Source of the DNA: Streptococcus mitis
GTDB taxonomy: Bacteria > Bacillota > Bacilli > Lactobacillales > Streptococcaceae
Reading direction: 5' to 3'
Length of the DNA: 64,000 nt
Assembly (NCBI RefSeq): GCF_016658865.1
Contig: NZ_CP067992.1
Span: forward strand, 887,001-951,000
Under the pieces are notes generated by a model that worked only from the letters and a program-made list of their open reading frames with translations, was not told where the DNA came from and did not search any database. How positions within the stretch are numbered: position 1 is the first letter of the stretch; each line of letters opens with the position of its first letter. The position numbers and the translations under genes are program-made. Positions 36,148 through 44,685 of the stretch are shown here, in pieces.

Positions 36148-36811
36148 AACTGAAAAGTTATATGGTTTTACTCGATATTTATTAATTGAAATAAATAATG
36201 GTTACGGGTTACTGGATTGTGAATCTACGACTTGTTTTGGTTATTTTTATAAAATTTATAAGATTGATTTTGATTTATTTTATAAGATAAAAAAGCAATC
36301 TGAGGATAAGCGAGAAGATATAACAAAAAATATAAAATTAGGTAGATTTTTCATGCTACCGATAATGATAGTGATTTTTTTCATTCTTTTAATAGAATTT
36401 ATTGGCTTTAATAAATTTAATCTTGTTTTATCTCATAGCTTTACGTATTTTATCTTTTCTGCATTACCTGTTATATTATCAGTATTATTTCGCTTGGGCT
36501 ATTCTTATAAGCAAAAACTGATGATTAATAAAATTTTTATATTAGAAAATTCTCGTCATTACCATGTAGTTGAAAAGTTTAGTAATTTTAAATTAAAAAA
36601 TTGGCTTCTCCTAATTATAAATGTGGTTATTGCCAGTTCTTTACTTATTTATATTTATGTATATGGTAATTTAATTGTTATGTTTTTTACGACAATATAT
36701 TTATATTTATTAACTTTTAGTAAGAATATACGATTGAGTCAAGCAAATACAATGAATATTAAAATATTTGTTGAAAAAGGATATTCGGAAAGTGATTCAA
36801 TGTTATTATAG
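36116..36811 (+). CDS. Hypothetical multi-TM membrane protein, possibly DUF443-like
   Basis: A 231-residue protein with a soluble N-terminal section (about residues 1-75) and four or five hydrophobic helices (about 79-98, 107-125, 158-178 and 182-200). The opening RYLLIEINNGYGLLDCEST resembles the tandem five-TM (DUF443) proteins found near type VII secretion genes, but the match is only by general pattern. The gene is very A/T-rich (many TTA, ATA, AAA codons) compared with its neighbours, suggesting acquisition. The ribosome site is poor (AAGGGGCG, distant). Confidence 0.5.
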   Translation: MMKVLEEKQIKTEKLYGFTRYLLIEINNGYGLLDCESTTCFGYFYKIYKIDFDLFYKIKKQSEDKREDITKNIKLGRFFMLPIMIVIFFILLIEFIGFNKFNLVLSHSFTYFIFSALPVILSVLFRLGYSYKQKLMINKIFILENSRHYHVVEKFSNFKLKNWLLLIINVVIASSLLIYIYVYGNLIVMFFTTIYLYLLTFSKNIRLSQANTMNIKIFVEKGYSESDSMLL

Positions 36812-36942
36812 AATTCAATAATTGGATAAATAGATACTCGATACGACTTAGTCAGTTTTCATAATCAAGAGTATATTCTATATTATCAAATCCAATGTTT
36901 GAACTAAAATTGGAAAAAATTCTTATACTTTATTTGTTTTTA

Positions 36943-36993
36943 TTAAAAATTGTAAATTAACTCCATTTATGGTAGAGTAACATATGGAGGTTA
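36943..36993 (+). repeat. Duplicated promoter, copy 2 (drives the lipoprotein gene)
   Basis: Same elements as the copy at 35920: TTGTAA (36950-36955), 17 bases, TGGTAGAGT (extended -10), and a TGGAGG ribosome site just before the lipoprotein ATG. The two copies are 1023 bases apart. Confidence 0.75.
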
Positions 36994-36995
36994 TT

Positions 36996-37607
36996 ATGAA
37001 AAAAATTTTACTTTTAGCATCTATTTTGCTTACAAGTGTCACGTTAGTGGCATGTTCAAATCAAGCTCAAACTCAAGGAAATTCAAGTAAAACAACTAGC
37101 TCTTCAACTAGTCAAGATTCAACTAATTCAAACACTCTTAGTAGTACACAGAATTCAGAAGAAAGTCAAGTGATTGGTTCTGATGAGTATGGGTTCGTTA
37201 AAGTACCAAAGTCTTGGATTAAGTTCAATGAAGTACAGGGAGGCAATGATATTCAATATTCAGACGGTACGGATGTCAATATTGTCACCTTGAATACTTT
37301 TAAAGCAGAACAATTTGGTATTTCTGATAATGAATTTCAAAAAATTGAAACAGTTCGTATTTCTGATGGTATTTTTACTTCAAAAGAAAGTAATCCAGAA
37401 TTCACTAAAGTATGGGGTTCTAAGTCAACTATTGGAGGTTATGAAGCCTATGTAGTTAACGCAATTTCTAAGTCTGGAAAATACATCATTACATGGATTT
37501 TTAAATCTAGTGATGGTAAGTTCAGATATGTTGCTTTAGAAGGGACTCCAGAAACATTAAAAAATCTACTTCCCATGATTGAAGAGAGTTGGACAATTCA
37601 AAAATAA
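36996..37607 (+). CDS. Surface lipoprotein of unknown function
   Basis: A 203-residue secreted lipoprotein. The signal peptide ends at lipobox LVAC (C21), followed by a Ser/Thr/Asn/Gln-rich linker (about residues 22-60) and a compact C-terminal domain (about 65-203, from DEYGFVKVPKSW). The domain ends with KNLLPMIEESWT, a pattern seen in small surface stress or lipid-binding-type proteins, but I cannot name the family. The start follows GGAGG with good spacing; an in-frame ATG at 36984 lies upstream of that site. It has its own promoter (a duplicated one) and terminator. Confidence 0.75.
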   Translation: MKKILLLASILLTSVTLVACSNQAQTQGNSSKTTSSSTSQDSTNSNTLSSTQNSEESQVIGSDEYGFVKVPKSWIKFNEVQGGNDIQYSDGTDVNIVTLNTFKAEQFGISDNEFQKIETVRISDGIFTSKESNPEFTKVWGSKSTIGGYEAYVVNAISKSGKYIITWIFKSSDGKFRYVALEGTPETLKNLLPMIEESWTIQK

Positions 37608-37612
37608 TTATT

Positions 37613-37640
37613 AAAGCAGGATTGGTATCCTGTTTTTTTG
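37613..37640 (+). terminator. Terminator of the lipoprotein gene
   Basis: CAGGAT pairs with ATCCTG around TGGT, followed by seven T residues. Confidence 0.8.
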
Positions 37641-37659
37641 TTTAAGTCATTAAAAATCG

Positions 37660-37685
37660 TTTTAAATGTTTGTTTTAAATGTTTG
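37660..37685 (+). promoter_or_regulatory. Tandem 13-bp direct repeat upstream of the galactitol-type PTS
   Basis: TTTTAAATGTTTG occurs twice in immediate succession (37660-37672 and 37673-37685), about 65 bases before the -35 box. The ATGTTTG core also appears in the lacA leader (41214 and 41235), so it may be a site for the local LacR/DeoR-type repressor. That link is inference. Confidence 0.4.
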
Positions 37686-37750
37686 TTTTGCTTATAAAGA
37701 TAAAAAATAAACAAAATAATCAAAAAAAGGACAAAAAACAACAAAAAATA

Positions 37751-37779
37751 TTGACAACGATTTCATATAGTGTTATACT
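37751..37779 (+). promoter_or_regulatory. Galactitol-type PTS promoter overlapped by a cre site
   Basis: Consensus TTGACA (37751-37756), 17 bases, TATACT (37774-37779). TGACAACGATTTCA at 37752-37765 fits the CcpA cre consensus TGWNANCGNTNWCA at every fixed position and covers most of the -35 box, so CcpA binding should block polymerase. Confidence 0.75.
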
Positions 37780-37815
37780 TATAGCATAAAGTTAATGGAA
37801 AGAAGGGAAAACCTT

Positions 37816-38292
37816 ATGGGATTAGATCATTTCTTTGACAAAAACCTTGTGTTTTGCTTAGAAGCGGATAATCAAGAACATCTCTTTGATCAGGTCGCAA
37901 CTTTATTGGAAGAACGAGAAATCGTGACTCCGACCTATCGTGAAGCCCTGATCACGCGTGAAAAGTCATTTCCAACTGGCTTAGATATGGAATTTTTGGG
38001 TAAGGATTTGCCGAATGTGGCTATTCCTCACACAGATATTGTTCATAATCTTGCCGAAAAAGTTGTGGTCGTTCGATTAGAAAAACCAGTGACTTTCCAC
38101 AATATGATTGCGCCAGATAAGGAAGTAGAAGTATCCTTGCTCTTCTTTATCATTAATAACTCAAGTTCAAGTCAAACGAACATTCTTGCTCAGTTGATGG
38201 ACTTCTTTACTGGAAATGGTCATCTTGAAGACCTATCAAAAATTTCTGAACCAGAAGCCCTCTATGCTTATATTGCTGAAGCAATTGCTTAA
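37816..38292 (+). CDS. gatA: PTS IIA component, galactitol/fructose class (probable galactose uptake)
   Basis: A 158-residue cytoplasmic phosphocarrier of the PTS EIIA-2 superfamily. The active-site histidine is in PNVAIPHTDIVH (near residue 70), and FPTGLDMEFLG before it is the usual GATase-type lead. It takes phosphate from HPr and passes it to the IIB encoded next. The ATG at 37816 follows AGAAGGGA; an earlier in-frame ATG at 37795 lies before that site. The linked tagatose-6-phosphate genes and reports of galactose PTS function for gat loci in oral streptococci favour galactose as substrate. Confidence 0.82.
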   Translation: MGLDHFFDKNLVFCLEADNQEHLFDQVATLLEEREIVTPTYREALITREKSFPTGLDMEFLGKDLPNVAIPHTDIVHNLAEKVVVVRLEKPVTFHNMIAPDKEVEVSLLFFIINNSSSSQTNILAQLMDFFTGNGHLEDLSKISEPEALYAYIAEAIA

Positions 38293-38330
38293 TCTTGTCT
38301 ATTAAAAATATTAAATCGGAGGAAATCCAT

Positions 38331-38636
38331 ATGATTAAAATTCTTGCTGCCTGCGGTGCAGGTGTTAACTCAAGCCACCAAATTAAAAGTGCTCTTGAAG
38401 AAGAACTTTCAAACCGCGGTTTCGATGTTCACTGTGATGCGGTAATGGTCAAAGACGTTAATGAAGACCTTATCAAAGGTTATGACATCTTCACACCAAT
38501 TGCTGCGACAGATCTTGGTTTTGACCCAGGTATTCCAGTTATCGAAGCTGGACCAATCTTATTCCGTATCCCAGCAATGAGTGCTCCAGTATTTGACAAT
38601 ATTGAAGCAGCTATCAAAGAACACGGATTAAGCTAA
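38331..38636 (+). CDS. gatB: PTS IIB component, galactitol class
   Basis: A 101-residue phosphocarrier with the phosphocysteine at C8 in ILAACGAGVNSS, the form typical of galactitol-class IIB proteins. The start is the ATG at 38331 directly after CGGAGG; an earlier TTG at 38295 is in frame but lacks a ribosome site. It passes phosphate from IIA to sugar bound in IIC. It lies between the IIA and IIC genes with short gaps. Confidence 0.85.
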   Translation: MIKILAACGAGVNSSHQIKSALEEELSNRGFDVHCDAVMVKDVNEDLIKGYDIFTPIAATDLGFDPGIPVIEAGPILFRIPAMSAPVFDNIEAAIKEHGLS

Positions 38637-38683
38637 TTTTAATTTGTTAACATTCATATAACTATAAAAAGGGAGGAACTATT

Positions 38684-40159
38684 ATGGATGTCATTATCGA
38701 ACTAGCCAATAAGCTGTTCAAACCTATCTTGGATATGGGTGGACCGATCATCATGCTGATCATTTTGACAGTATTGGCTCTACTTTTTGGAGTGAAATTC
38801 TCCAAAGCGCTTGAAGGTGGTATCAAACTTGCCATCGCCCTTACTGGTATCGGTGCTATCATCGGTATGCTAAATGGTGCTTTCTCAGCATCACTTGCAA
38901 AATTCGTTGAAAACACTGGTATTCAATTGAACATCACCGACGTTGGTTGGGCACCACTTGCTACAATCACTTGGGGATCTGCTTGGACACTTTACTTCTT
39001 GCTCATCATGTTGATTGTCAACGTAGTGATGCTTGCTATGAAGAAAACTGACACACTTGACGTCGATATCTTTGATATCTGGCACTTGTCTATCACAGGT
39101 CTTTTGATTAAATGGTATGCAGACAACAATGGAGTTAGCCAAGGAGTTTCACTCTTCATCGCGACTGCAGCAGTTGTCCTTGTAGGAGTTCTTAAAATCA
39201 TCAACTCTGACTTGATGAAACCAACATTTGACGATCTTCTTAATGCACCAAGTTCATCTCCAATGACTTCAACTCACATGAACTACATGATGAACCCAGT
39301 TATCATGGTTTTGGATAAAATTTTTGAAAAATTCTTCCCAGGTCTTGATAAATATGACTTTGATGCTGCTAAATTGAACAAAAAAATCGGTTTCTGGGGA
39401 TCTAAATTCTTCATCGGTTTCATCCTTGGTATCGTTATCGGTTTGATGGGAACTCCACATCCAGTTGAAGGACTTAAAGATGCAGCAAACTGGCAAGAAG
39501 TTATCAAAGGTTGGTTGTCTCTTGGTTTGACAGCCGGTGTAGCTTTGGAACTCTTCTCACTTATCGGTTCATGGTTCATTGCTGCCGTAGAACCACTTTC
39601 ACAAGGTATTACAAACGTTGCTACTAAACGTTTGGAAGGACGTAAGTTTAACATCGGTCTAGACTGGCCATTCATCGCTGGTCGTGCTGAAATCTGGGCT
39701 TGTGCAAACGTACTTGCACCAATTATGTTGATTGAAGCAGTACTTCTTTCAAACGTCGGAAATGGTATCTTGCCACTTGCAGGTATCATCGCTATGGGTG
39801 TTACTCCAGCTCTCTTGGTTGTAACACGTGGTAAATTGCTCCGTATGATTATCTTCGGAACACTCTTGTTGCCACTCTTCCTTCTTTCAGGTACACTTAT
39901 CGCACCATTTGCAACAGAACTTGCTAAAGGTGTAGGTGCCTTCCCAGAAGGTGTGAGCCAAACTCAATTGATCACTCACTCAACCCTTGAAGGACCAATC
40001 GAAAAACTTCTTGGTTGGACAATTGGTAACACTACAACTGGTGATATCAAAGCAATCCTTGGTGCTGTAGCCTTCCTTGTATTCTATATCGGTATCTTTG
40101 CATGGTACAGAAAACAAATGATCAAACGTAACGAAGAGTACGCAGCAAAAGCAAAATAA
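38684..40159 (+). CDS. gatC: PTS IIC component, galactitol class
   Basis: A 491-residue permease of the EIIC-GAT family with ten or more hydrophobic segments. Regions typical of the class include the N-terminal LANKLFKPILDMGGPIIML and GRAEIWACANVLAPIML in the middle. GGGAGG precedes the ATG. It completes a three-gene IIA-IIB-IIC set and is followed by a terminator, then by the epimerase gene. Sugar specificity cannot be read from sequence; galactose is the best inference. Confidence 0.85.
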   Translation: MDVIIELANKLFKPILDMGGPIIMLIILTVLALLFGVKFSKALEGGIKLAIALTGIGAIIGMLNGAFSASLAKFVENTGIQLNITDVGWAPLATITWGSAWTLYFLLIMLIVNVVMLAMKKTDTLDVDIFDIWHLSITGLLIKWYADNNGVSQGVSLFIATAAVVLVGVLKIINSDLMKPTFDDLLNAPSSSPMTSTHMNYMMNPVIMVLDKIFEKFFPGLDKYDFDAAKLNKKIGFWGSKFFIGFILGIVIGLMGTPHPVEGLKDAANWQEVIKGWLSLGLTAGVALELFSLIGSWFIAAVEPLSQGITNVATKRLEGRKFNIGLDWPFIAGRAEIWACANVLAPIMLIEAVLLSNVGNGILPLAGIIAMGVTPALLVVTRGKLLRMIIFGTLLLPLFLLSGTLIAPFATELAKGVGAFPEGVSQTQLITHSTLEGPIEKLLGWTIGNTTTGDIKAILGAVAFLVFYIGIFAWYRKQMIKRNEEYAAKAK

Positions 40160-40186
40160 TGCGCTCCTATAAAATGTAAATTGTTG

Positions 40187-40230
40187 AAACTAGGTTGTCA
40201 TACCATTAGGAGTGACAGCCTAGTTTTTTA
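40187..40230 (+). terminator. Terminator after the galactitol-type PTS
   Basis: AACTAGGTTGTCA pairs with TGACAGCCTAGTT and is followed by TTTTTATAAAC. Some read-through into the epimerase gene 28 bases later is likely because no separate promoter is evident there. Confidence 0.75.
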
Positions 40231-40257
40231 TAAACTATCAAGAAATCGGAGAAAATA

Positions 40258-41154
40258 ATGGTAATTGAATTAAAATCAGAACAATTAAGAGTTCAATTTA
40301 ACAGTTTTGGTGGAGCTCTTTCTTCTATAAAAGATGCTGAGGGACTGGAGTATTTGTGGCAAGGGGATGCTACTTATTGGAGCGGACAAGCTCCTGTTCT
40401 CTTCCCCATTTGTGGTTCATTGAGAGAGGATACAGCCCTTTATATAGATGAGAGGGGACAAGAAAGTAAAGGAAAGATTCCTCGTCATGGTTTAGTTCGC
40501 AAGAAAGAATTTGAATTAGTTGAACAGACAGATAATAGTGTAACTTTTGCAATTGAAGACGATGAGAATAGCTATCAGAACTACCCTTATCATTTCCGCC
40601 TAGAAATCACTTATATCCTTACTGGAAAGACAGTACGGACTCAATACAAGATTTTCAACAAAGAAACTAGTAAGGTCATGCCTTACTTTATTGGTGGACA
40701 TCCAGGCTTTAATTGTCCTCTACTGGATGACGAGGTCTATGAAGATTACTATTTAGAGTTTGAGAAAGAAGAGACTTGCTCTGTTCCACGTCCTTTCCCA
40801 GAAACGGGTATGCTGGATTTTCAAGATAGAAGTCCATGGCTAGAGGGTCAAAAAGAATTAGACCTCAGCTATGATCTTTTCAGTACAGATGCAGTCACCT
40901 TAGATGAATTGGAATCTAGAACAATTGCCCTTCGTTCTCGTAAACATGATAAGGGATTGAAAGTACACTTTACAGAGTTTCCAAACCTCATTATCTGGTC
41001 AACTTTGAATAAAGGACCTTTCATTGCTTTTGAACCATGGTCCGGCTTGTCAACATCCCTTGAAGAAGGAGATCACCTAGAAGATAAGAAGAATGTTCGT
41101 CTCCTAGAACCTGGTCAAGTGGATCAAATTGGTTTTGATATCGAAATTTTTTAG
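40258..41154 (+). CDS. lacX: Aldose 1-epimerase family protein (LacX-like)
   Basis: A 298-residue galactose-mutarotase-like protein. It shows APVLFPICGSLRED near residue 45, GKIPRHGLVRKKEF near 75 (active-site H), YFIGGHPGFNCPL near 142 and EPWSGL near 260, the family's conserved stations. Such enzymes interconvert sugar anomers; LacX-type members are linked to lac or gat operons. CGGAG precedes the ATG. Its position between the PTS and lacABCD fits galactose use. Confidence 0.82.
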   Translation: MVIELKSEQLRVQFNSFGGALSSIKDAEGLEYLWQGDATYWSGQAPVLFPICGSLREDTALYIDERGQESKGKIPRHGLVRKKEFELVEQTDNSVTFAIEDDENSYQNYPYHFRLEITYILTGKTVRTQYKIFNKETSKVMPYFIGGHPGFNCPLLDDEVYEDYYLEFEKEETCSVPRPFPETGMLDFQDRSPWLEGQKELDLSYDLFSTDAVTLDELESRTIALRSRKHDKGLKVHFTEFPNLIIWSTLNKGPFIAFEPWSGLSTSLEEGDHLEDKKNVRLLEPGQVDQIGFDIEIF

Positions 41155-41184
41155 TTAAAAAAACACAAAAACAAACACTAACTG

Positions 41185-41213
41185 TTGACTTTTTTAGGAA
41201 ATAGGAGTATATT
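41185..41213 (+). promoter_or_regulatory. Promoter of lacABCD
   Basis: TTGACT (41185-41190), 17 bases, TATATT (41208-41213). The predicted leader to lacA is about 220 bases and contains several inverted repeats. Confidence 0.7.
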
Positions 41214-41248
41214 ATGTTTGTAAGCAACAAATGATGTTTGTAACAAAC
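41214..41248 (+). promoter_or_regulatory. Putative LacR operator in the lacA leader
   Basis: GTTTGTAACAAAC at 41236-41248 is a perfect 13-base palindrome (6+1+6). An imperfect copy, TGTTTGTAAGCAACAAA, begins at 41215 and directly follows the -10 box. A DeoR-type repressor is encoded at 49838-50605. Binding is inferred from position and symmetry. Confidence 0.5.
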
Positions 41249-41294
41249 AAATAATCGCTTGTTATATTCTCTTTTGTGGAGAAAGATTATTTCT

Positions 41295-41310
41295 AGGAAA
41301 CTGGTTTCCT
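41295..41310 (+). repeat. Second palindrome in the lacA leader
   Basis: AGGAAAC-TG-GTTTCCT is a perfect inverted repeat. A looser inverted repeat (CTAGAAAAC..GTTTTACTAG) spans about 41363-41412. No T-run follows either, so they are more likely protein or RNA-structure sites than terminators. Confidence 0.4.
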
Positions 41311-41440
41311 AAACTTGAATAAGGTGTCATTCATCTCATTCAATCCAATTTGTCAATAAACTGCTAGAAAACTTTTTGTAGGTAAACTGCTAACTATAAA
41401 AGGTTTTACTAGCCTAGAAAAATAAAAAGGAGTATACAAT

Positions 41441-41866
41441 ATGTCTATTGTTATCGGTGCAGATGCTGCAGGTTTGAGATTGAAAGAAGTTGTGAAAGAC
41501 TTCTTGGAAAAAGAGAACTTCCACGTTGTGGATGTTACAGCTGATGGTCAAGACTTTGTTGATGTGACTCTTGCTGTTGCTGCAGAAGTAAACAAAGAAG
41601 AACAAAACCTTGGTATCGTGATTGATGCTTATGGGGCTGGTCCATTTATGGTTGCAACTAAGATCAAAGGAATGGTTGCTGCAGAGGTATCTGACGAACG
41701 TTCAGCTTATATGACTCGTGGTCACAACAACTCACGTATGATCACTATGGGTGCACAACTTGTTGGTGATGAATTGGCTAAAAATATCGCTAAAGGATTT
41801 GTTAACGGTAAATACGATGGTGGACGTCACCAAATCAGGGTCGATATGTTGAACAAAATGTGCTAA
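41441..41866 (+). CDS. lacA: Galactose-6-phosphate isomerase subunit A
   Basis: A 141-residue subunit of the heteromeric isomerase (LacAB) that converts galactose-6-phosphate to tagatose-6-phosphate. It belongs to the RpiB/LacAB fold: [16 protein letters not shown] at the start, [17 protein letters not shown] near residue 62 and [14 protein letters not shown] near 92. AAAAGGAG precedes the ATG. It is separated from lacB by a small MITE-like insertion. Confidence 0.96.
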   Translation: MSIVIGADAAGLRLKEVVKDFLEKENFHVVDVTADGQDFVDVTLAVAAEVNKEEQNLGIVIDAYGAGPFMVATKIKGMVAAEVSDERSAYMTRGHNNSRMITMGAQLVGDELAKNIAKGFVNGKYDGGRHQIRVDMLNKMC

Positions 41867-41967
41867 TACTCTTCAAAAATCAAGATAATCTGTCGTCAGC
41901 TCACTTTAGCTAACCTCAGTTATGCTCGCAGCTCGCTTCCTAAGCTAATCTTGATTTTTCTTGAGTA
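41867..41967. repeat. MITE-like element with 20-bp inverted ends (RUP-like)
   Basis: The element begins TACTCTTCAAAAATCAAGAT and ends with its imperfect complement (17 of 20), starting and ending with TA, the target of IS630/mariner elements. Length is 101 bases, near that of pneumococcal RUP. It begins directly after the lacA stop and contains only short palindromes. Assignment to RUP is from memory of its general form. Confidence 0.55.
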
Positions 41968-42014
41968 AGGATAAATGATATTAGATTTATATAATTAATC
42001 GGAGGGAATAACTA

Positions 42015-42530
42015 ATGAGAATTGCAATTGGATGTGACCACATCGTAACAGATGAAAAAATGGCGGTTTCAGAATTTTTGAAATCAAAAGGATATGAAGT
42101 CATTGACTTTGGTACATATGACCATACACGTACTCACTACCCAATCTTTGGTAAAAAAGTTGGTGAAGCCGTAACTAGCGGTCAAGCTGATCTTGGGGTA
42201 TGTATCTGTGGTACTGGTGTTGGTATCAATAACGCTGTAAATAAAGTTCCAGGTGTTCGTTCTGCCTTGGTTCGTGATATGACAACAGCTCTTTATGCTA
42301 AAGAGCAATTGAACGCTAACGTTATCGGTTTTGGTGGTAAGATTACTGGTGAATTGCTCATGTGTGACATCATCGAAGCTTTCATCCATGCTGAATACAA
42401 ACCATCTGAAGAAAACAAGAAATTGATTGCGAAAATTGAACACGTTGAAAGTCACAATGCTCAACAAACAGACGCAAACTTCTTCACTGAATTCCTTGAA
42501 AAATGGGATCGCGGAGAATACCACGACTAA
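42015..42530 (+). CDS. lacB: Galactose-6-phosphate isomerase subunit B
   Basis: A 171-residue partner of LacA. It starts [18 protein letters not shown] and contains [20 protein letters not shown] near residue 65 (the catalytic-cysteine region of RpiB-type isomerases) and the family H residues ([11 protein letters not shown] near 35). GGAGGG precedes the ATG. Ten bases separate it from lacC. Confidence 0.96.
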   Translation: MRIAIGCDHIVTDEKMAVSEFLKSKGYEVIDFGTYDHTRTHYPIFGKKVGEAVTSGQADLGVCICGTGVGINNAVNKVPGVRSALVRDMTTALYAKEQLNANVIGFGGKITGELLMCDIIEAFIHAEYKPSEENKKLIAKIEHVESHNAQQTDANFFTEFLEKWDRGEYHD

Positions 42531-42540
42531 GAGGTGACCT

Positions 42541-43470
42541 ATGATTTTAACAGTCACAATGAACCCATCCATTGATATTTCCTATCCCTTGGATGAGTTG
42601 AAGATTGATACTGTCAATCGTGTGGTGGATGTAACCAAAACGGCTGGTGGTAAGGGACTCAATGTTACCCGAGTACTTTCAGAATTTGGGGATTCTGTTC
42701 TTGCTACTGGTTTAGTGGGTGGCAAACTTGGTGAGTTTTTGGTTGAAAATATCGATGATCAAGTAAAGAAAGATTTCTTCTCAATTCAGGGAGAAACTCG
42801 GAACTGTATCGCTATTCTCCACGGAGACAATCAAACAGAAGTTCTTGAAAAAGGTCCTGTTGTATTGGAGCAGGAAGGTCAAGACTTTTTGGTACATTTC
42901 AAAAATCTCCTGGATTCAGTTGAAGTAGTCGCTATTTCAGGTAGTCTCCCAGCTGGTCTTCCAATTGATTACTATGCGAGCTTGGTAGAACTTGCTAATC
43001 AAGCTGGTAAACCTGTAGTCTTGGACTGCTCTGGTGCTGCTCTTCAGGCTGTTCTTGAATCACCACATAAACCAACAGTCATCAAACCAAATAATGAGGA
43101 ATTGTCTCAACTTCTAGGAAGAGAAGTTTCTGAGGATTTGGATGAATTAAAAGAAGTTCTTCAAGAACCTTTGTTTGCAGGTATTGAATGGATTATCGTT
43201 TCACTTGGTGCCAACGGTGCCTTTGCCAAACATGGAGATACTTTCTATAAGGTAGATATTCCTAGAATTCAGGTGGTAAATCCTGTCGGATCTGGAGATT
43301 CTACTGTAGCAGGAATTTCTTCAGGACTTCTTCATAAAGAATCGGATGCAGAATTACTCATCAAGGCAAATGTCCTTGGTATGCTCAATGCTCAAGAAAA
43401 AATGACTGGTCATGTCAACATGGCCAACTATCAAGCTCTATATGATCAATTAATAGTAAAAGAGGTATAA
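42541..43470 (+). CDS. lacC: Tagatose-6-phosphate kinase
   Basis: A 309-residue PfkB-family kinase that makes tagatose-1,6-bisphosphate. The sugar-binding [15 protein letters not shown] is near residue 37 and the ATP/anion-hole motif [14 protein letters not shown] near 250 holds the catalytic D. It lies ten bases after lacB and one base before lacD. 1-phosphofructokinase is the nearest alternative, excluded by the lac context. Confidence 0.96.
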   Translation: MILTVTMNPSIDISYPLDELKIDTVNRVVDVTKTAGGKGLNVTRVLSEFGDSVLATGLVGGKLGEFLVENIDDQVKKDFFSIQGETRNCIAILHGDNQTEVLEKGPVVLEQEGQDFLVHFKNLLDSVEVVAISGSLPAGLPIDYYASLVELANQAGKPVVLDCSGAALQAVLESPHKPTVIKPNNEELSQLLGREVSEDLDELKEVLQEPLFAGIEWIIVSLGANGAFAKHGDTFYKVDIPRIQVVNPVGSGDSTVAGISSGLLHKESDAELLIKANVLGMLNAQEKMTGHVNMANYQALYDQLIVKEV

Positions 43471-43471
43471 A

Positions 43472-44452
43472 ATGGCTTTAACAGAACAAAAACGTGCACG
43501 CTTAGAAAAACTTTCTGATGAAAATGGAATCATCTCAGCTCTTGCATTTGACCAACGTGGTGCTTTGAAACGCCTCATGGCTCAACACCAAACAGAAGAA
43601 CCAACTGTGGCTCAAATGGAAGAACTTAAAGTTTTGGTAGCAGATGAATTGACTAAATACGCATCATCTATGCTTCTTGACCCTGAGTATGGACTTCCAG
43701 CAACAAAAGCTCTTGATGAAAAAGCTGGTCTTCTCCTTGCTTACGAAAAAACAGGTTATGATACAACAAGCACAAAACGCTTGCCAGACTGCTTGGATGT
43801 TTGGTCTGCAAAACGTATTAAAGAAGAAGGTGCAGATGCAGTTAAATTCTTGCTTTACTATGATGTAGATAGCTCAGATGAACTCAACCAAGAAAAACAA
43901 GCTTACATCGAACGTATTGGTTCTGAGTGTGTGGCTGAAGATATCCCATTCTTCCTTGAAATCCTAGCTTACGATGAAAAAATTGCTGACGCTGGTTCTG
44001 TAGAATATGCGAAAGTAAAACCACACAAAGTTATCGGTGCTATGAAAGTCTTCTCAGACCCACGCTTTAACATTGATGTCTTGAAAGTTGAAGTTCCTGT
44101 TAACATTAAATATGTTGAAGGCTTCGCTGAAGGTGAAGTAGTTTATACACGTGAAGAAGCAGCAGCCTTCTTCAAAGCCCAAGATGAAGCAACTAACTTG
44201 CCATACATCTACTTGAGTGCTGGTGTATCAGCTAAACTCTTCCAAGAAACTCTTGTATTTGCTCATGAATCAGGTGCAAACTTTAACGGAGTTCTTTGTG
44301 GCCGTGCTACATGGGCTGGATCAGTTGAAGCATACATCAAAGATGGTGAAGCAGCAGCTCGCGAATGGCTTCGCACAACTGGTTTTGAAAACATTGACGA
44401 ACTCAACAAAGTTCTTCAAACAACAGCGACTTCATGGAAAGAACGCGTGTAA
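43472..44452 (+). CDS. lacD: Tagatose 1,6-diphosphate aldolase
   Basis: A 326-residue class I aldolase that splits tagatose-1,6-bisphosphate into dihydroxyacetone phosphate and glyceraldehyde-3-phosphate. Family stretches include [15 protein letters not shown] near residue 20, [17 protein letters not shown] near 200 (Schiff-base lysine region) and [12 protein letters not shown] near 278. It closes lacABCD; the following 230 bases hold the lacT control region. Confidence 0.96.
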   Translation: MALTEQKRARLEKLSDENGIISALAFDQRGALKRLMAQHQTEEPTVAQMEELKVLVADELTKYASSMLLDPEYGLPATKALDEKAGLLLAYEKTGYDTTSTKRLPDCLDVWSAKRIKEEGADAVKFLLYYDVDSSDELNQEKQAYIERIGSECVAEDIPFFLEILAYDEKIADAGSVEYAKVKPHKVIGAMKVFSDPRFNIDVLKVEVPVNIKYVEGFAEGEVVYTREEAAAFFKAQDEATNLPYIYLSAGVSAKLFQETLVFAHESGANFNGVLCGRATWAGSVEAYIKDGEAAAREWLRTTGFENIDELNKVLQTTATSWKERV

Positions 44453-44506
44453 GTAAGTCCTCCTAGGTTAGGAACATGAATCTAAAAAAATTTAAAAAAA
44501 GTTGTA

Positions 44507-44543
44507 TGTAAAGGTTTACAAAATAACTTACTTGTGCTATACT
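44507..44543 (+). promoter_or_regulatory. lacT promoter with cre-like palindrome
   Basis: TTTACA (44515-44520), 17 bases, TATACT (44538-44543) with a TGC extension. TGTAAAGGTTTACA at 44507-44520 is a perfect palindrome around GG and differs from the cre consensus only by G for C in the central CG. It overlaps the -35 box. Confidence 0.7.
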
Positions 44544-44563
44544 TAAATCACAAGTTAATACAA

Positions 44564-44649
44564 GGTGAGTGTTACTAAGTAATATTAGGCATGATCACAG
44601 GTGAATTAGAAATCGGCTGATTTTCTAGTTCATTTGTGGTCATTTTTTG
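44564..44649 (+). promoter_or_regulatory. RNA antiterminator (RAT) and terminator before lacT
   Basis: A RAT-like sequence, GGTGAGTGTTACTAAGTAA and on to TTAGGCATGATC, lies at about 44564-44596. It overlaps the rising arm of a long terminator: ATGATCACAGGTGAATTAGAAAT pairs with ATTTTCTAGTTCATTTGTGGTCAT (44591-44643), followed by TTTTTTG. This is the standard BglG/LicT arrangement: bound LacT would stabilise the RAT hairpin and let lacTFEG be transcribed. Confidence 0.8.
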
Positions 44650-44685
44650 TACTCATATACCTTTAAGATATAAAAGGAGGTTGAC

